Shown here piece by piece: positions 27,468-35,840 of a DNA stretch of 64,000 nt. The number at the start of each line of letters is the position of its first letter. Positions within the stretch are counted from its first letter, which is position 1. Made by a program: the position numbers and the translations under genes. Source of the stretch: Candidatus Obscuribacter sp. (lineage in GTDB: Bacteria > Cyanobacteriota > Vampirovibrionia > Obscuribacterales > Obscuribacteraceae); NCBI GenBank assembly GCA_016718315.1, contig JADKDV010000008.1, forward strand, positions 124,001-188,000, in the 5' to 3' direction. The notes beneath the pieces are model-generated. The model worked only from the letters and a program-made list of their open reading frames with translations. It did not search any database and was not told the DNA's origin.

Positions 27468-28136
27468 TTAACAATTTATAAGAATGTCCGATAACTCAGC
27501 AGTGAGGGTTGCCACTAAGGCTTCGGCATTTGCACCCAAAGGCCTCAGGGTGGCGATTCTATGGTCCGCGATCCCATCCTTTATAGAGAGTTTTTGAGGG
27601 CTCTCAAAATTTTTGCCGATTTCCGTTGCTTCACGTAACAGTTGCCCACCTTGGTCCTTTTGCGAGCCATTGCAAAAATATTTTGCAATTCTTGGATCAT
27701 TTGTCTGCTTGACTATCTCCAGATCAATTTTTAGATGATCCCGGCCAGCCAAAAAGTTTTGTCCACTCACATCAAAAAACTCAGCCCACTCCAGGATCAA
27801 AATCATCGGGCTATCCATGGATTCTTCTAGCTCTACAGCAAGCATGGTCAAATCCATGACTTCACCGGTGTTGCCGGCTCTGTATAGATCCATATGAAAT
27901 AGCGGGAGCGCACCCGAGTAATACTCGTTGAGCATAGTAAATGTAGGGGACGAAATTATTTCTTTGACGCCAAGAGCAGCACCCACTGCCTTAGTCAGGG
28001 CGGTCTTACCAGCGCCAAGTGGTCCACTCAGAGCAATAATCAATGCCTCGTCCAGGTCTTCGTTAGACAACGCCGCTCGCGCTATTGCAGCGCCCAAGCG
28101 AGCAGTCTCAGCTAGATCTAGTAGTGCTATTTGCAT
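27468..28136 (-). CDS. tsaE: tRNA threonylcarbamoyladenosine biosynthesis ATPase TsaE
   Basis: 222 residues. P-loop SGPLGAGKTALTKA (K44, T45), switch-like SSPTFTMLNEY, HMDLYR, and ILEWAEF as in TsaE. With TsaB and TsaD it makes the t6A37 modification of tRNAs reading ANN codons. It is longer than the usual roughly 150 residues; the C-terminal 70 residues look unrelated to the core. A 200-nt leader with strong secondary structure and its own promoter-like boxes precedes it, and a GGGA Shine-Dalgarno candidate 12 nt upstream lies inside the closing stem of that structure. Confidence 0.9.
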   Translation of the reverse strand: MQIALLDLAETARLGAAIARAALSNEDLDEALIIALSGPLGAGKTALTKAVGAALGVKEIISSPTFTMLNEYYSGALPLFHMDLYRAGNTGEVMDLTMLAVELEESMDSPMILILEWAEFFDVSGQNFLAGRDHLKIDLEIVKQTNDPRIAKYFCNGSQKDQGGQLLREATEIGKNFESPQKLSIKDGIADHRIATLRPLGANAEALVATLTAELSDILINC

Positions 28137-28145
28137 ATTAAATAA

Positions 28146-28343
28146 GGGTCCCAGTCAAGGACGGGCATGAGTTTTGACCCGGAAATACCAGGTGGGGAAC
28201 CTCCTTACCCCCTTGCCGTTTCCTACTCCGAGGCTCGTCTGAGGAGCCAGCGGTTCTTAGGTATACGTCGGAGACTCGAGTGGGTACCCCGTTCACTCAA
28301 AAAAGTAGGACAAAACTTTGTAGCAGTGTCCATGACCGAGACT
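28146..28343 (-). ncRNA. Candidate structured leader or small RNA upstream of tsaE
   Basis: The minus-strand transcript predicted from the promoter at 28350-28378 would begin near 28343. Its 3' two-thirds fold strongly. The closing stem is 28273-28275/28281-28284/28286-28289 with 28146-28156. One arm pairs 28219-28223 with 28181-28185 and 28208-28212 with 28194-28197. Another arm pairs CTCCGA with TCGGAG (28268-28273/28226-28231) and GGCTC with GAGCC (28244-28248/28232-28236). A separate hairpin 28278-28282/28294-28298 competes with the closing stem. It matches no riboswitch, SRP, RNase P or tmRNA motif I know; size would suit 6S RNA, but I cannot confirm that. Confidence 0.45.
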
Positions 28344-28349
28344 AAAGGG

Positions 28350-28378
28350 ATCATAATCGCGCGCGTCAGGCATGTCAA
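28350..28378 (-). promoter_or_regulatory. Near-consensus sigma70-type promoter
   Basis: On the minus strand TTGACA (28378-28373, perfect -35) and TATGAT (28355-28350, five of six) are separated by exactly 17 bp. It lies in the gap just after the upstream gene's stop and points into the structured leader and tsaE. This is the best promoter I see in the window. Confidence 0.75.
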
Positions 28379-28406
28379 CGACAAAACAGGGCAAAAGATA
28401 AGCTGT

Positions 28407-29258
28407 TTACTTGCCTTTAGCTCCACCGTAATAGCGCACATAGAGGTTGCTGCCGTTATTCTGCAGTTTTGCAGCGCCAGGCACCTTACTATTTTTCATT
28501 TGAGATTTAAAGTTATCCATAGATTGATCCACTAGAGCTTGTTTTTCTTTGCTCTTTTGGCGCAGCACATCGGCACGCTCTTGCGCCATCTGCTCGTGCA
28601 TACGCGCGGCTTCTAAGGTTGGAGAGGTATAAATAGAATCAGCATTTGGCTTAACTGGACCAGTGCCCAGGTTACCAGGGCGCTGCCCCTCACGTATGCT
28701 ATAAGGCACATAGCCCGGAATGCGCTCACTGAGCGGCACATAACCGTCGTCAGTACTGCGTGACCAGACCTGAGGTCTGGCCGGCGGAGCGTTATCGATG
28801 ATTTGACGCGCCTTTTGCTTACCGACTTCGATTTCTCGCTTAGCTCTTTCTTCGTAATACTCTTGTATACGCGCCTTTTCTAAATTGCGCTGGGCCTCGG
28901 TATAAGCATCAAGCGCCTTTTGCTTACGTTGTGCGCTACTGACAGCACCACTTGTGGCACTAGAGGGTTTGACGCTTATAGCAACTGGTCGCTTGGGTTG
29001 AGCCACTGGAGCTTCGGCCCCCACTGGAGGCTCGGTTGGCAATGCTGGATGTCCGTTTGCAGTGCGCTTTTGATTCCACTCCTGGACACCGGTATGGTAA
29101 GTGTTTTCCTGTCCAGGTTGATTCCACACTTGCACACGAGAGGTGGGTATGTAGTTTTTTGGCTGTGTAAAGCCCTGGGCGCTGACTACAGTCACACTCA
29201 AATTTTGAGCACATAGTAAACCAGCACACGATAAAATTATCCTGTACCTTACAACCAT
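28407..29258 (-). CDS. Secreted hypothetical protein, charged and repeat-like
   Basis: 283 residues from the ATG at 29258, which places a good signal peptide at the N-terminus (MVVRYRIILSCAGLLCAQ, cleavage near VVSAQG). A longer in-frame start at 29405 would put this segment inside the protein. The mature part is Pro/Gln-rich with a charged helical stretch (NLEKARIQEYYEERAKREIEVG type) and many Arg/Tyr. No known domain. It is divergent from the next secreted protein gene, with overlapping upstream regions. Confidence 0.6.
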   Translation of the reverse strand: MVVRYRIILSCAGLLCAQNLSVTVVSAQGFTQPKNYIPTSRVQVWNQPGQENTYHTGVQEWNQKRTANGHPALPTEPPVGAEAPVAQPKRPVAISVKPSSATSGAVSSAQRKQKALDAYTEAQRNLEKARIQEYYEERAKREIEVGKQKARQIIDNAPPARPQVWSRSTDDGYVPLSERIPGYVPYSIREGQRPGNLGTGPVKPNADSIYTSPTLEAARMHEQMAQERADVLRQKSKEKQALVDQSMDNFKSQMKNSKVPGAAKLQNNGSNLYVRYYGGAKGK

Positions 29259-29419
29259 TGCCGCTTTTGCGTTACTACCCAATCTCTTTCCTTGATGATA
29301 AGCTCTCTGTTTATTATAGTCTCCAATTGCCTGGGCTGCTCTATATGCCACTAAAGCATTATCCAATTGACCCGATAACAGCAAAACAAACAACCAGCCG
29401 ATCACGCGCCCCTAAGCGT

Positions 29420-30268
29420 ATGACTCTTACAAAACTTGGACTGAGCCTATCGTCATTGACTTTGCTGTATGCAACTAGTGCCGCTGTTGCACTGGGTCGA
29501 GAACAACTACCCTATCAAGCACCGCCACCAGATCAATATCAACCACAGCCTCAATCGTCGCCATTTAGACCAGCGACTGAGAGGCGCTTGTTGCCAGTTG
29601 CACCCAGTCCATCTGAGCCAAAAGCTAGTGCCATTCAGACAACCAACACCGATACCACTTTAGAGCCGTCAGATGATCCCAATGAGCAAACCTCTGATAT
29701 GGACAGCTCAACACAATTTACTCAAATCGCACAACCAGAGGGCACTCCTGCGCTCAACGTGATCGTACCAGCCGAGCGACCACCCGTGCCAACGCCACCG
29801 CCAGTGGCACTACCACCAATAGGACGCACCGAGGTCAAACCTCCTGAATCCTGGCGTATCAAAGCCAATAATCTATTTAAAACCGCGCCAGACAAAAACA
29901 AAATTTGCCAGTCACTTTACAGTGGCAATCTAAACGACACAATCAATAGCATTGTGCAAACCTTTAAACAACAAGGTTATAAAATCGGCGAAGTCAACGC
30001 CAGATCTGGACATATCCTCATTTTGCTCGACAACTTCAATCGTACAAGCAACGGCAACTTCGACCACCAGGACCGCAGAGACTACACTGCCACAGCCACT
30101 TCCAAAGAAAGAGTAATAATCGCAGTAAGGACCAATGTGCCCAATCAAGACTGCGAAATAAGAGCATTTGTCGATGGTCGCAACAAGATCCTGACAATGG
30201 ACAAAGTCCGTCAAACTCTGGACCAACTGCGTCCTGTGGCTAATCCCTCCACTGACGAAATGTTGTAG
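29420..30268 (+). CDS. Secreted hypothetical protein
   Basis: 282 residues from the ATG at 29420, giving a clear signal peptide (LTKLGLSLSSLTLLYATSAA); an ATG at 29345 is also in frame. A long Pro/Gln/Thr-rich linker precedes a compact C-terminal domain of about 120 residues (KICQSLYSGNLNDTINSIV, then ILILLDNFNR and VIIAVRTNVPNQDCEIRAFV) that looks alpha/beta. I do not recognise the family. coaE starts 6 bp after its stop, so the two are probably co-transcribed. Confidence 0.65.
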   Translation: MTLTKLGLSLSSLTLLYATSAAVALGREQLPYQAPPPDQYQPQPQSSPFRPATERRLLPVAPSPSEPKASAIQTTNTDTTLEPSDDPNEQTSDMDSSTQFTQIAQPEGTPALNVIVPAERPPVPTPPPVALPPIGRTEVKPPESWRIKANNLFKTAPDKNKICQSLYSGNLNDTINSIVQTFKQQGYKIGEVNARSGHILILLDNFNRTSNGNFDHQDRRDYTATATSKERVIIAVRTNVPNQDCEIRAFVDGRNKILTMDKVRQTLDQLRPVANPSTDEML

Positions 30269-30274
30269 ATACTA

Positions 30275-30946
30275 ATGCAAACCGAAAAAGACAAACCAAT
30301 CAGATTGGGTATAACTGGCACCATTGCTTCCGGCAAATCAGCTGTGGGACGCATTCTCGCCCTGCGTGGTATTGCTGTTATTGATACCGATAGAGTAGTG
30401 CATGACTTACTTACATATGATGAGACCACCAAAAAAGCCATTGTGCAAGAATTTGGTGAATCAGTACTCTCCAACGATCCCGTACCTGGAGACAAGCCAG
30501 ATATGCCTGGCAGCAAACACGCCCGCTTATCTCCCATCGACCGCAAAATACTGGGCTCGATTGTCTTTCATAGTGAGAGCAAGCGTCGCAAACTAGAAGC
30601 CATAATCCATCCCAATGTCATACTCTCCTGTCGCAGACGTGTAGCTGAGCTAGGCAACCAGCAACTAATAGCAATACTGGTGCCACTTTTATTTGAAGCC
30701 AATCTAGAAGGCGAATACGATGTAATCTGGTCAGTCTACACAAAACCAGAAGTACTGAGAGAACGTCTTGCCACAAGAGACAAAATGTCAGAAGAAGAAA
30801 TCCAAAGACGACTAGCCGCACAACTACCACAAGACGAAAAAGCCAGAAGAGCCAACCAGGTAATTGATAACTCCGGCAACTATGCTGAAACAGAAAGACA
30901 AGTAAATGTGCTGCTCGACAAATTGCTGGCCACCGCGGGAGTCTAA
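30275..30946 (+). CDS. coaE: Dephospho-CoA kinase
   Basis: 223 residues. P-loop GITGTIASGKSAVG (residues 12-25), DTDRVVHDLL, HPNVI in the CoA-domain helix, PLLFEANLE, and RLAAQLPQDEKARRANQVIDNSG near the end, all family signatures. It phosphorylates dephospho-CoA to CoA. A short insertion (about residues 63-85, NDPVPGDKPDMPGSKHA) replaces the usual loop. It follows the secreted-protein gene by 6 bp and precedes another by 7 bp, giving an apparent operon. Confidence 0.93.
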   Translation: MQTEKDKPIRLGITGTIASGKSAVGRILALRGIAVIDTDRVVHDLLTYDETTKKAIVQEFGESVLSNDPVPGDKPDMPGSKHARLSPIDRKILGSIVFHSESKRRKLEAIIHPNVILSCRRRVAELGNQQLIAILVPLLFEANLEGEYDVIWSVYTKPEVLRERLATRDKMSEEEIQRRLAAQLPQDEKARRANQVIDNSGNYAETERQVNVLLDKLLATAGV

Positions 30947-30953
30947 AATAGCA

Positions 30954-31859
30954 ATGCCGCTCAAAGTATCAGTAATAAAAGCACTGCAAACACTAACGCC
31001 TAAATGTTCGGGCTTGACGCCTCAATTGATAACTTTACCGATTGTGACTGTTGCGGTTTTGTCCGCTCTAGTTTTGACCACGGCAGCGCTACCCGCTCAG
31101 GCAGCGCCTCAAAGCAAGTCGCAGACCAGCGCAACTAAAATCATCCAGGCTACCACTGCACCAATTAAAAGCGCAGATGGCTTTGACCTTTATCAAACCA
31201 GCACAATTAAGGGTGACTTTAACGTATTTGTCTCCAGTCAGGGCATAAAGATCTTTGATCGTAAAAACATTACAGCCATCGTGGCCAAGCCACCGCTGTG
31301 GGATGTATACACCTACAACAATGTGACCAGGCGCGTTTGCAAGCAAACTTTTAAAGCCTACAAAGGCATGGGCCACGACGCCGATGACACTACTGGTGGC
31401 GCCAATATGCTGGCTCTACCTCTAGCCAAAGGCAAACCCACAGATTTACATGGTATCGCTGCCATTGAGTGCGCCACATCTCCAGAGTTCCAAAAAACAC
31501 AGCTCAAAGACCTGGAGCGCGAATCAGCTGATCCGAGATTTCCTAAATGGGCTGAGTTTTTGTATGCAGATAAAGCACTGATACCAGCTAGAGCAGCCAC
31601 AATACTTTGTCGCTTTTATTGTGTGCCAGATAAAGGCAGCATCCCACTGCAATTTAAATATCTCAGTCTGCGCGATGAGCTACACACACTGCTTATCACC
31701 AGCACACTCAAACCTATGAAAACATTGCAAAACGGTTTTGATCCGCCTAATGACGGCTACAAAACAGTAAGCGATCCAGCCAAACTAGCTGACAAAGTCA
31801 AAGACACCCCATTGCGTAAAACCATCGAAAACGTGCGGAAACACAACAAACAACCATAG
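30954..31859 (+). CDS. Secreted hypothetical protein
   Basis: 301 residues from the ATG at 30954, 7 bp after the coaE stop; an earlier in-frame start would overlap coaE. A signal peptide with a long n-region ends near LPAQAAPQ. The mature part has beta-rich segments (FNVFVSSQGIKIFDRKNIT, WDVYTYNNVTRRVCK) and four Cys, consistent with a folded extracytoplasmic domain. The next small secreted gene follows 20 bp later. Function unknown. Confidence 0.7.
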   Translation: MPLKVSVIKALQTLTPKCSGLTPQLITLPIVTVAVLSALVLTTAALPAQAAPQSKSQTSATKIIQATTAPIKSADGFDLYQTSTIKGDFNVFVSSQGIKIFDRKNITAIVAKPPLWDVYTYNNVTRRVCKQTFKAYKGMGHDADDTTGGANMLALPLAKGKPTDLHGIAAIECATSPEFQKTQLKDLERESADPRFPKWAEFLYADKALIPARAATILCRFYCVPDKGSIPLQFKYLSLRDELHTLLITSTLKPMKTLQNGFDPPNDGYKTVSDPAKLADKVKDTPLRKTIENVRKHNKQP

Positions 31860-31879
31860 TCGCCCCAAAGGAAACACCA

Positions 31880-32257
31880 ATGCTCAGCCCCAAATCCATT
31901 GCAACCATATCTATATTGGTAGCTGTTTACAGCTTTATGCAAGCAACTGATACGCTGGCACAAAAGACCGCTGGCGACAAAAAGACCAAAGGCAGCACCG
32001 CCAAACCAGCTAAAGGCGAGCTTTCGGCCAAACAAGCAGAGGACCTCGTGCGCAACCGCAAAGAGGTCAAAGAGTGGCTAGCACTATTTGCCAAAGCCAA
32101 AAAGGATCATCGCAAAGTAGGCACACCACAAATAGAAGTCGAGAGAGATGGAGCCAACTGGATGGTCCATGTGTATGAGCAAATGCCTGACCATACAGCA
32201 ACATTTAACTGGTACACAATTGACCCCAAAACATCCAAGATAACAACGATGTTTTAA
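31880..32257 (+). CDS. Small secreted protein, PepSY-like C-terminus
   Basis: 125 residues; ATG with AAAGGAA 7 nt upstream. The signal peptide ends near DTLAQK, followed by a Lys-rich linker. The last 50 residues (VERDGANWMVHVYEQMPDHTATFNWYTIDPKTSKIT) have the beta-hairpin look of a PepSY-type domain, a weak resemblance only. It is the last gene of the coaE-containing run. Confidence 0.65.
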   Translation: MLSPKSIATISILVAVYSFMQATDTLAQKTAGDKKTKGSTAKPAKGELSAKQAEDLVRNRKEVKEWLALFAKAKKDHRKVGTPQIEVERDGANWMVHVYEQMPDHTATFNWYTIDPKTSKITTMF

Positions 32258-32350
32258 TCAGCGCAATCAAAGCCTGATAGGTGCGGGATCTTCGTATTTA
32301 CCCCACTGGGATGAACTAAATTTGCCACAAACCACTCCTAACCTGAGAAG

Positions 32351-32378
32351 ACGCAAAGCTAACGCTGCGTATTTTCTT
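32351..32378 (+). terminator. Intrinsic terminator
   Basis: ACGC and AGC pair with GCT and GCGT (32351-32370, two-base bulge, TAAC loop) followed by ATTTTCTT. It ends the coaE-containing run and sits directly before the ribosome site of the next gene. Confidence 0.6.
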
Positions 32379-32394
32379 AGACCAGGAGTTGGAC

Positions 32395-34488
32395 ATGCCA
32401 CAAGAGACTTTTGACGCCAAAGCCGCTGCCGATAAGCCCGCAAGCTGGACCGAAGCAAACGTCATCAATCCCATCGTCAACACAGCTGCCGACGCCTATA
32501 ATGCGCTTATCTACAACACTTTTGGCAAAGCTGCCAACGCCGCCTCACAGGCTATCGCAGACAAAGACATAGTCTCAAGAGCTGGTCACTCAAAAGTCGG
32601 CGCCGCAGATGGTCTCAGCAAAGAATCAGCCACTCAAGCAGTAGTTACTGGCGTCGGTCTGGCCGCCGTTTATGTCGTCTCTGGTCGCACGGCTAGCGGA
32701 CTATTGCGCTTGGCAGAGCGCGGTCTAGCTGTCGAGGCTCGTACCGCTCCAGTGATAGGCACACAAAACGCTGCCGGTCTTGTCCGCACTATGACCAGTG
32801 ACAAAACCGGTCAGATTGTCGGCGCTGTAGCCTATGACGGACTGCGAGACCTAAAAGCTGATGAGACCCGCCTGGGCAATATGGCAGGCTCACTGACAGC
32901 CTTTTCAATCTACGAAAAATTCAACCCTAAACTAGCTCCCCTCGCTTTTGGCAACAAGATGCTCGGTCACGCCGCTGTCGGTGCTGCCGGTGCCGCCTCG
33001 TCAAAAGTAGTCTCTGACACTGTCTCAGGCAACTCAATCAATAGCACCGAAATACTCAATCAGATGATCGCGGGTGGCGCCATGAATATGGTCCTGCCTG
33101 GTGCCCAGAGACTAGCTGGCAAGAGTATCGGCATGGTCAACGATAAACTCGGTCGCGGCAACCCTGTCGAGCGTGACCTCAAACTCAATGGTCTGGCTGG
33201 CAAATCAGAGACTCTCGACGACCTGGCTGGCAAAGTATCGACTCTGCGCGTCAAAACCGGACAAGAAAACACCAACCTGCAAGGCAAAGAAGTCAGCCTG
33301 CAAGGCAAAGGCACCGCTGCCGACCGCGCTCACGAATTTGGTCACGAATGGTTTTTGAAATCACACAAAGCCGACTTTGACGCTGTTGCCAAAACACTGC
33401 GCAGTGGAGATGAGGTCAAAGCCTATTTTGACTATCGCCATCTGAGACTGGCATCAGAGACTTATGCTCACAAAATGGAAGCAAAAGTAGCAGCAGAAGT
33501 AGGCGACAAGCGCTTTGTTGAGACCAGCTCCGAAAAAATCGGCAACCTCAAAACACCTCAAGGCATCACCTACGAAGAACAGTGGCGCAGAGAGTTTGAG
33601 AAGTTTAAAGCCACAGACGGCAAGGTTGTAGCCGAAATCGACTACCGCGATGTACCCACCATTGTCGCTGTCCAGAGCATGCGCGAGGTCGCTGCCCAAG
33701 ATCCCAAAGCGATGAAAGCAATCATGAAAGACGAGTATTATCCCAAGCTCAAACAAGCATTTCCTGATGCGAGTGAGTACGAAAAACGCTCTACCTACCA
33801 CGAATATCTACTCGACAGAAATGGCACATGGGATGCTGTTGCACTGCGCGGCAGCAACGGTCAAATCATCGGTGGCATCCAGTCACAAGTAATTGATGTA
33901 AACGGTCAAGTCCTCAAAAAAGCCGTCTGGGGAGAGCACATCTGGCTGGCTCCTGATGCTCGTTCCTTTCCCAACTTCCGCGGGCTGATGAATGTCGCCG
34001 CCGATAGATTTAGAGCATCCGGCTCGCAAATGGCGTTTATGGAGTTTAACGACAGAGCCAAAATGTCTCTTGCTGAGATGGTCCAGGACGCCAAAGGTGG
34101 ACTAACTACCGAGGCTCGCGAAGTAATCTGGGGACGTTTTGCCAACAAAGGTCTCAATATCCTGCACTTTAAAGACGGCAAAATCGCGCCCTACGCCCAA
34201 CCCGGTATGGACGGACAAGCTCCAGTCAACTATCTGACACTGGCTCTGATTGGCCTCGATGGCAAAAACCTCGCTGGCAAAAAGTTGCCCACACAGGACT
34301 ATCTCCAACTCTTGCAAAAAGCTCACGGCACAATCGTTGACGTCAAAGTAGATCCGACAGTACTGGCTTACACCAAAGTGCTCGAAGACCGCATGGCTAA
34401 AGGCGAAACCAAAATGACATTTGCCAGGCTGGCAGATACCACAGTTGGACGCATCGTAGGCAGTCACTACGGCAGAAGCGGCAAATAA
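32395..34488 (+). CDS. Large protein with HEFGH zinc-peptidase motif and acetyltransferase-like C-terminus
   Basis: 697 residues from the ATG at 32395 (AGGAG 6 nt upstream). The N-terminal 210 residues are Ala/Gly/Thr/Val-rich with mildly hydrophobic helices (VVTGVGLAAVYVV, GHAAVGAAGAASSKVV) but no classical signal peptide. Residue 313 starts HEFGH, the HExxH zinc-binding signature, inside AADRAHEFGHEWF. After about residue 460, YHEYLLDRNGTWDAVAL, GGIQSQVI, HIWLAPDAR, and ADRFRASGSQMAFMEF follow the strand-helix order of a GNAT-like acyltransferase; this is my inference. The combination is unfamiliar and could be an exported effector. Confidence 0.65.
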   Translation: MPQETFDAKAAADKPASWTEANVINPIVNTAADAYNALIYNTFGKAANAASQAIADKDIVSRAGHSKVGAADGLSKESATQAVVTGVGLAAVYVVSGRTASGLLRLAERGLAVEARTAPVIGTQNAAGLVRTMTSDKTGQIVGAVAYDGLRDLKADETRLGNMAGSLTAFSIYEKFNPKLAPLAFGNKMLGHAAVGAAGAASSKVVSDTVSGNSINSTEILNQMIAGGAMNMVLPGAQRLAGKSIGMVNDKLGRGNPVERDLKLNGLAGKSETLDDLAGKVSTLRVKTGQENTNLQGKEVSLQGKGTAADRAHEFGHEWFLKSHKADFDAVAKTLRSGDEVKAYFDYRHLRLASETYAHKMEAKVAAEVGDKRFVETSSEKIGNLKTPQGITYEEQWRREFEKFKATDGKVVAEIDYRDVPTIVAVQSMREVAAQDPKAMKAIMKDEYYPKLKQAFPDASEYEKRSTYHEYLLDRNGTWDAVALRGSNGQIIGGIQSQVIDVNGQVLKKAVWGEHIWLAPDARSFPNFRGLMNVAADRFRASGSQMAFMEFNDRAKMSLAEMVQDAKGGLTTEAREVIWGRFANKGLNILHFKDGKIAPYAQPGMDGQAPVNYLTLALIGLDGKNLAGKKLPTQDYLQLLQKAHGTIVDVKVDPTVLAYTKVLEDRMAKGETKMTFARLADTTVGRIVGSHYGRSGK

Positions 34489-34850
34489 GCTGAATACTTG
34501 ATGGAGCAATTAACGCAGCCAGAGATGGATTTGGCTACGGCTTGCCTGTGCTCAATCAAGCCAAAGACTATCCTCCAGAGACTGGGCGGCGAAAAAAACA
34601 CCCTGGAAATTTTGTTTAGAGTGAAAAGCTCTAGAGATACGCCGCTTTACAAAACGCATGAATAGAACCACGCTTTAACTCCAGCCACCTGAGACAGTGT
34701 CAACGGCTGCCGCTAACCTTTAGTGCAATCACTGAGTGGCAGCCTATTGCGCCAAAAACACAAGAAGTAAGCGCGCGATCATTGGTTTTAGTTCAGGCTG
34801 CATCACCGTCATAACAAAGCTATACCTTGCTTGCTTTGCCATAGTAAATC
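34489..34850. other. 362-bp gap with coding-like fragments and a hairpin
   Basis: No gene accepted with confidence. A 54-codon ATG frame (34501-34665) and, in another frame, an open stretch after the TGA at 34493 (to about 34620, with GFGYGLPVLNQAKDYPPETG) both look partly coding; neither has a ribosome site. A nested hairpin GGCTGCC/GGCAGCC (34705-34711/34738-34744) with inner AGTG/CACT lies at the right. Confidence 0.35.
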
Positions 34851-35098
34851 TTGTTAGCACTAGTTGATTCTCGTATTGATATCCATAAACTTACTCTCCA
34901 ACTTTTAAAACAAGCAAAGCCAGCCATTCTAGCCAAAAGCACCTGCAAACTACTTGCAGTCAAAATCGTCTGGTCTGGTTTTTTAGCTTTGGAGAAAAGG
35001 TCGACTGTATTTATCGATTCAACGAACAGTTGGATGATTCGAATGACTCAGAGTCGACAAAACTGGATGCCATGCAAGAAGTATCAAACAACCTTTAA
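34851..35098 (+). pseudogene. Small frameshifted gene preceding the NADAR gene
   Basis: The frame from the TTG at 34851 encodes about 50 plausible residues (LLALVDSRIDIHKLTLQLLK onward). At an AAAA run near 35000 coding character moves to the -1 frame, which reads KVDCIYRFNEQLDDSNDSES and on to VSNNL, with stop at 35096-35098. The stop is 9 bp before the NADAR start. One extra A would join the two into one protein of about 82 residues. Either the gene is broken, the assembly has a homopolymer error, or a frameshift is programmed. No family recognised. Confidence 0.4.
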
Positions 35099-35107
35099 GG
35101 AATCAAA

Positions 35108-35719
35108 ATGCAAAAAAATAGCTCATCTTTTCCACAACTATTTGCAAGCAATCAGGACTCAAGCAGCACTGCCAGAGACGACAATGGAGTTGCCGACACT
35201 ATCTATTTTTACAAGCAAAGCGAAGTACCTTACGGTGTATTTTCAAATTTTCCCTTCTTCAAAATTGTCATAGATGGCGAAGAATGGAACTCCAGTGAGA
35301 TTTACTTTCAGGCGAAGAAATTTGAAGGCACTGATCACGAAGCCTTTTTAAAAGCCGCTGAAACATCCAAAGAAGCAGCACAACTGGGTCGTGATCGCAG
35401 TCGTCCCCTGAGGGCGGATTGGAATGCATCAATGGACTTTAGCAAATTGCATAACAGTAGCGAAGCGTACTATTTGTCCAGCCTCTGGAACAAATATGTC
35501 GGTAGACCAATGCTGGTCAAAGACTATTACATGCTCATTGCAGTGCTGGCTAAATTTACTCAGCATCCAGAGCTTGGCACACTGCTCATTGACACAGGCA
35601 AAGCTCTAATTGTCGAGCATACCGAGAAGGACAATTACTGGGCTGATGGCGGAGACGGCACTGGAGAAAACATTTTGGGAAGAATCCTGATGATTGCTAG
35701 AGAGGTCCTGAGCAACTAA
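35108..35719 (+). CDS. NADAR-family protein (YbiA/DUF1768-like)
   Basis: 203 residues. After a polar N-terminal 30 residues come the family marks: YFYKQSEVPYGVFSNFPFF, WNSSEIYFQAKKFEGTDH, GRDRSRPLRADWN, LVKDYYMLIAVLAKFTQHPEL, and the end ADGGDGTGENILGRILM. Known NADAR proteins are N-glycosidases acting on riboflavin intermediates (YbiA-like) or removing ADP-ribose from guanine in DNA next to DarT-like toxins. No DarT gene is visible here. The upstream frameshifted small gene, only 9 bp away, may be a partner. Confidence 0.85.
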   Translation: MQKNSSSFPQLFASNQDSSSTARDDNGVADTIYFYKQSEVPYGVFSNFPFFKIVIDGEEWNSSEIYFQAKKFEGTDHEAFLKAAETSKEAAQLGRDRSRPLRADWNASMDFSKLHNSSEAYYLSSLWNKYVGRPMLVKDYYMLIAVLAKFTQHPELGTLLIDTGKALIVEHTEKDNYWADGGDGTGENILGRILMIAREVLSN

Positions 35720-35840
35720 CAACGAGAATGGCCGATGGACATGGACGTCCATCTGAGCCAGTCAAAAAATTTCCAATTTTCTACTACAACACCTCGTATC
35801 AATAAAAGGACAAGCCTTTGATTATGCTAGGATCCTTTGC

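Noticed and set aside
28141..28320. Consideration of the tsaE leader as SRP RNA, tmRNA, RNase P or a known riboswitch
   Set aside because: The GGAA tetraloop context of SRP RNA, the tmRNA tRNA-like ends, RNase P signatures and common riboswitch cores (TPP, FMN, cobalamin, SAM) are not visible, so only a generic candidate is reported.
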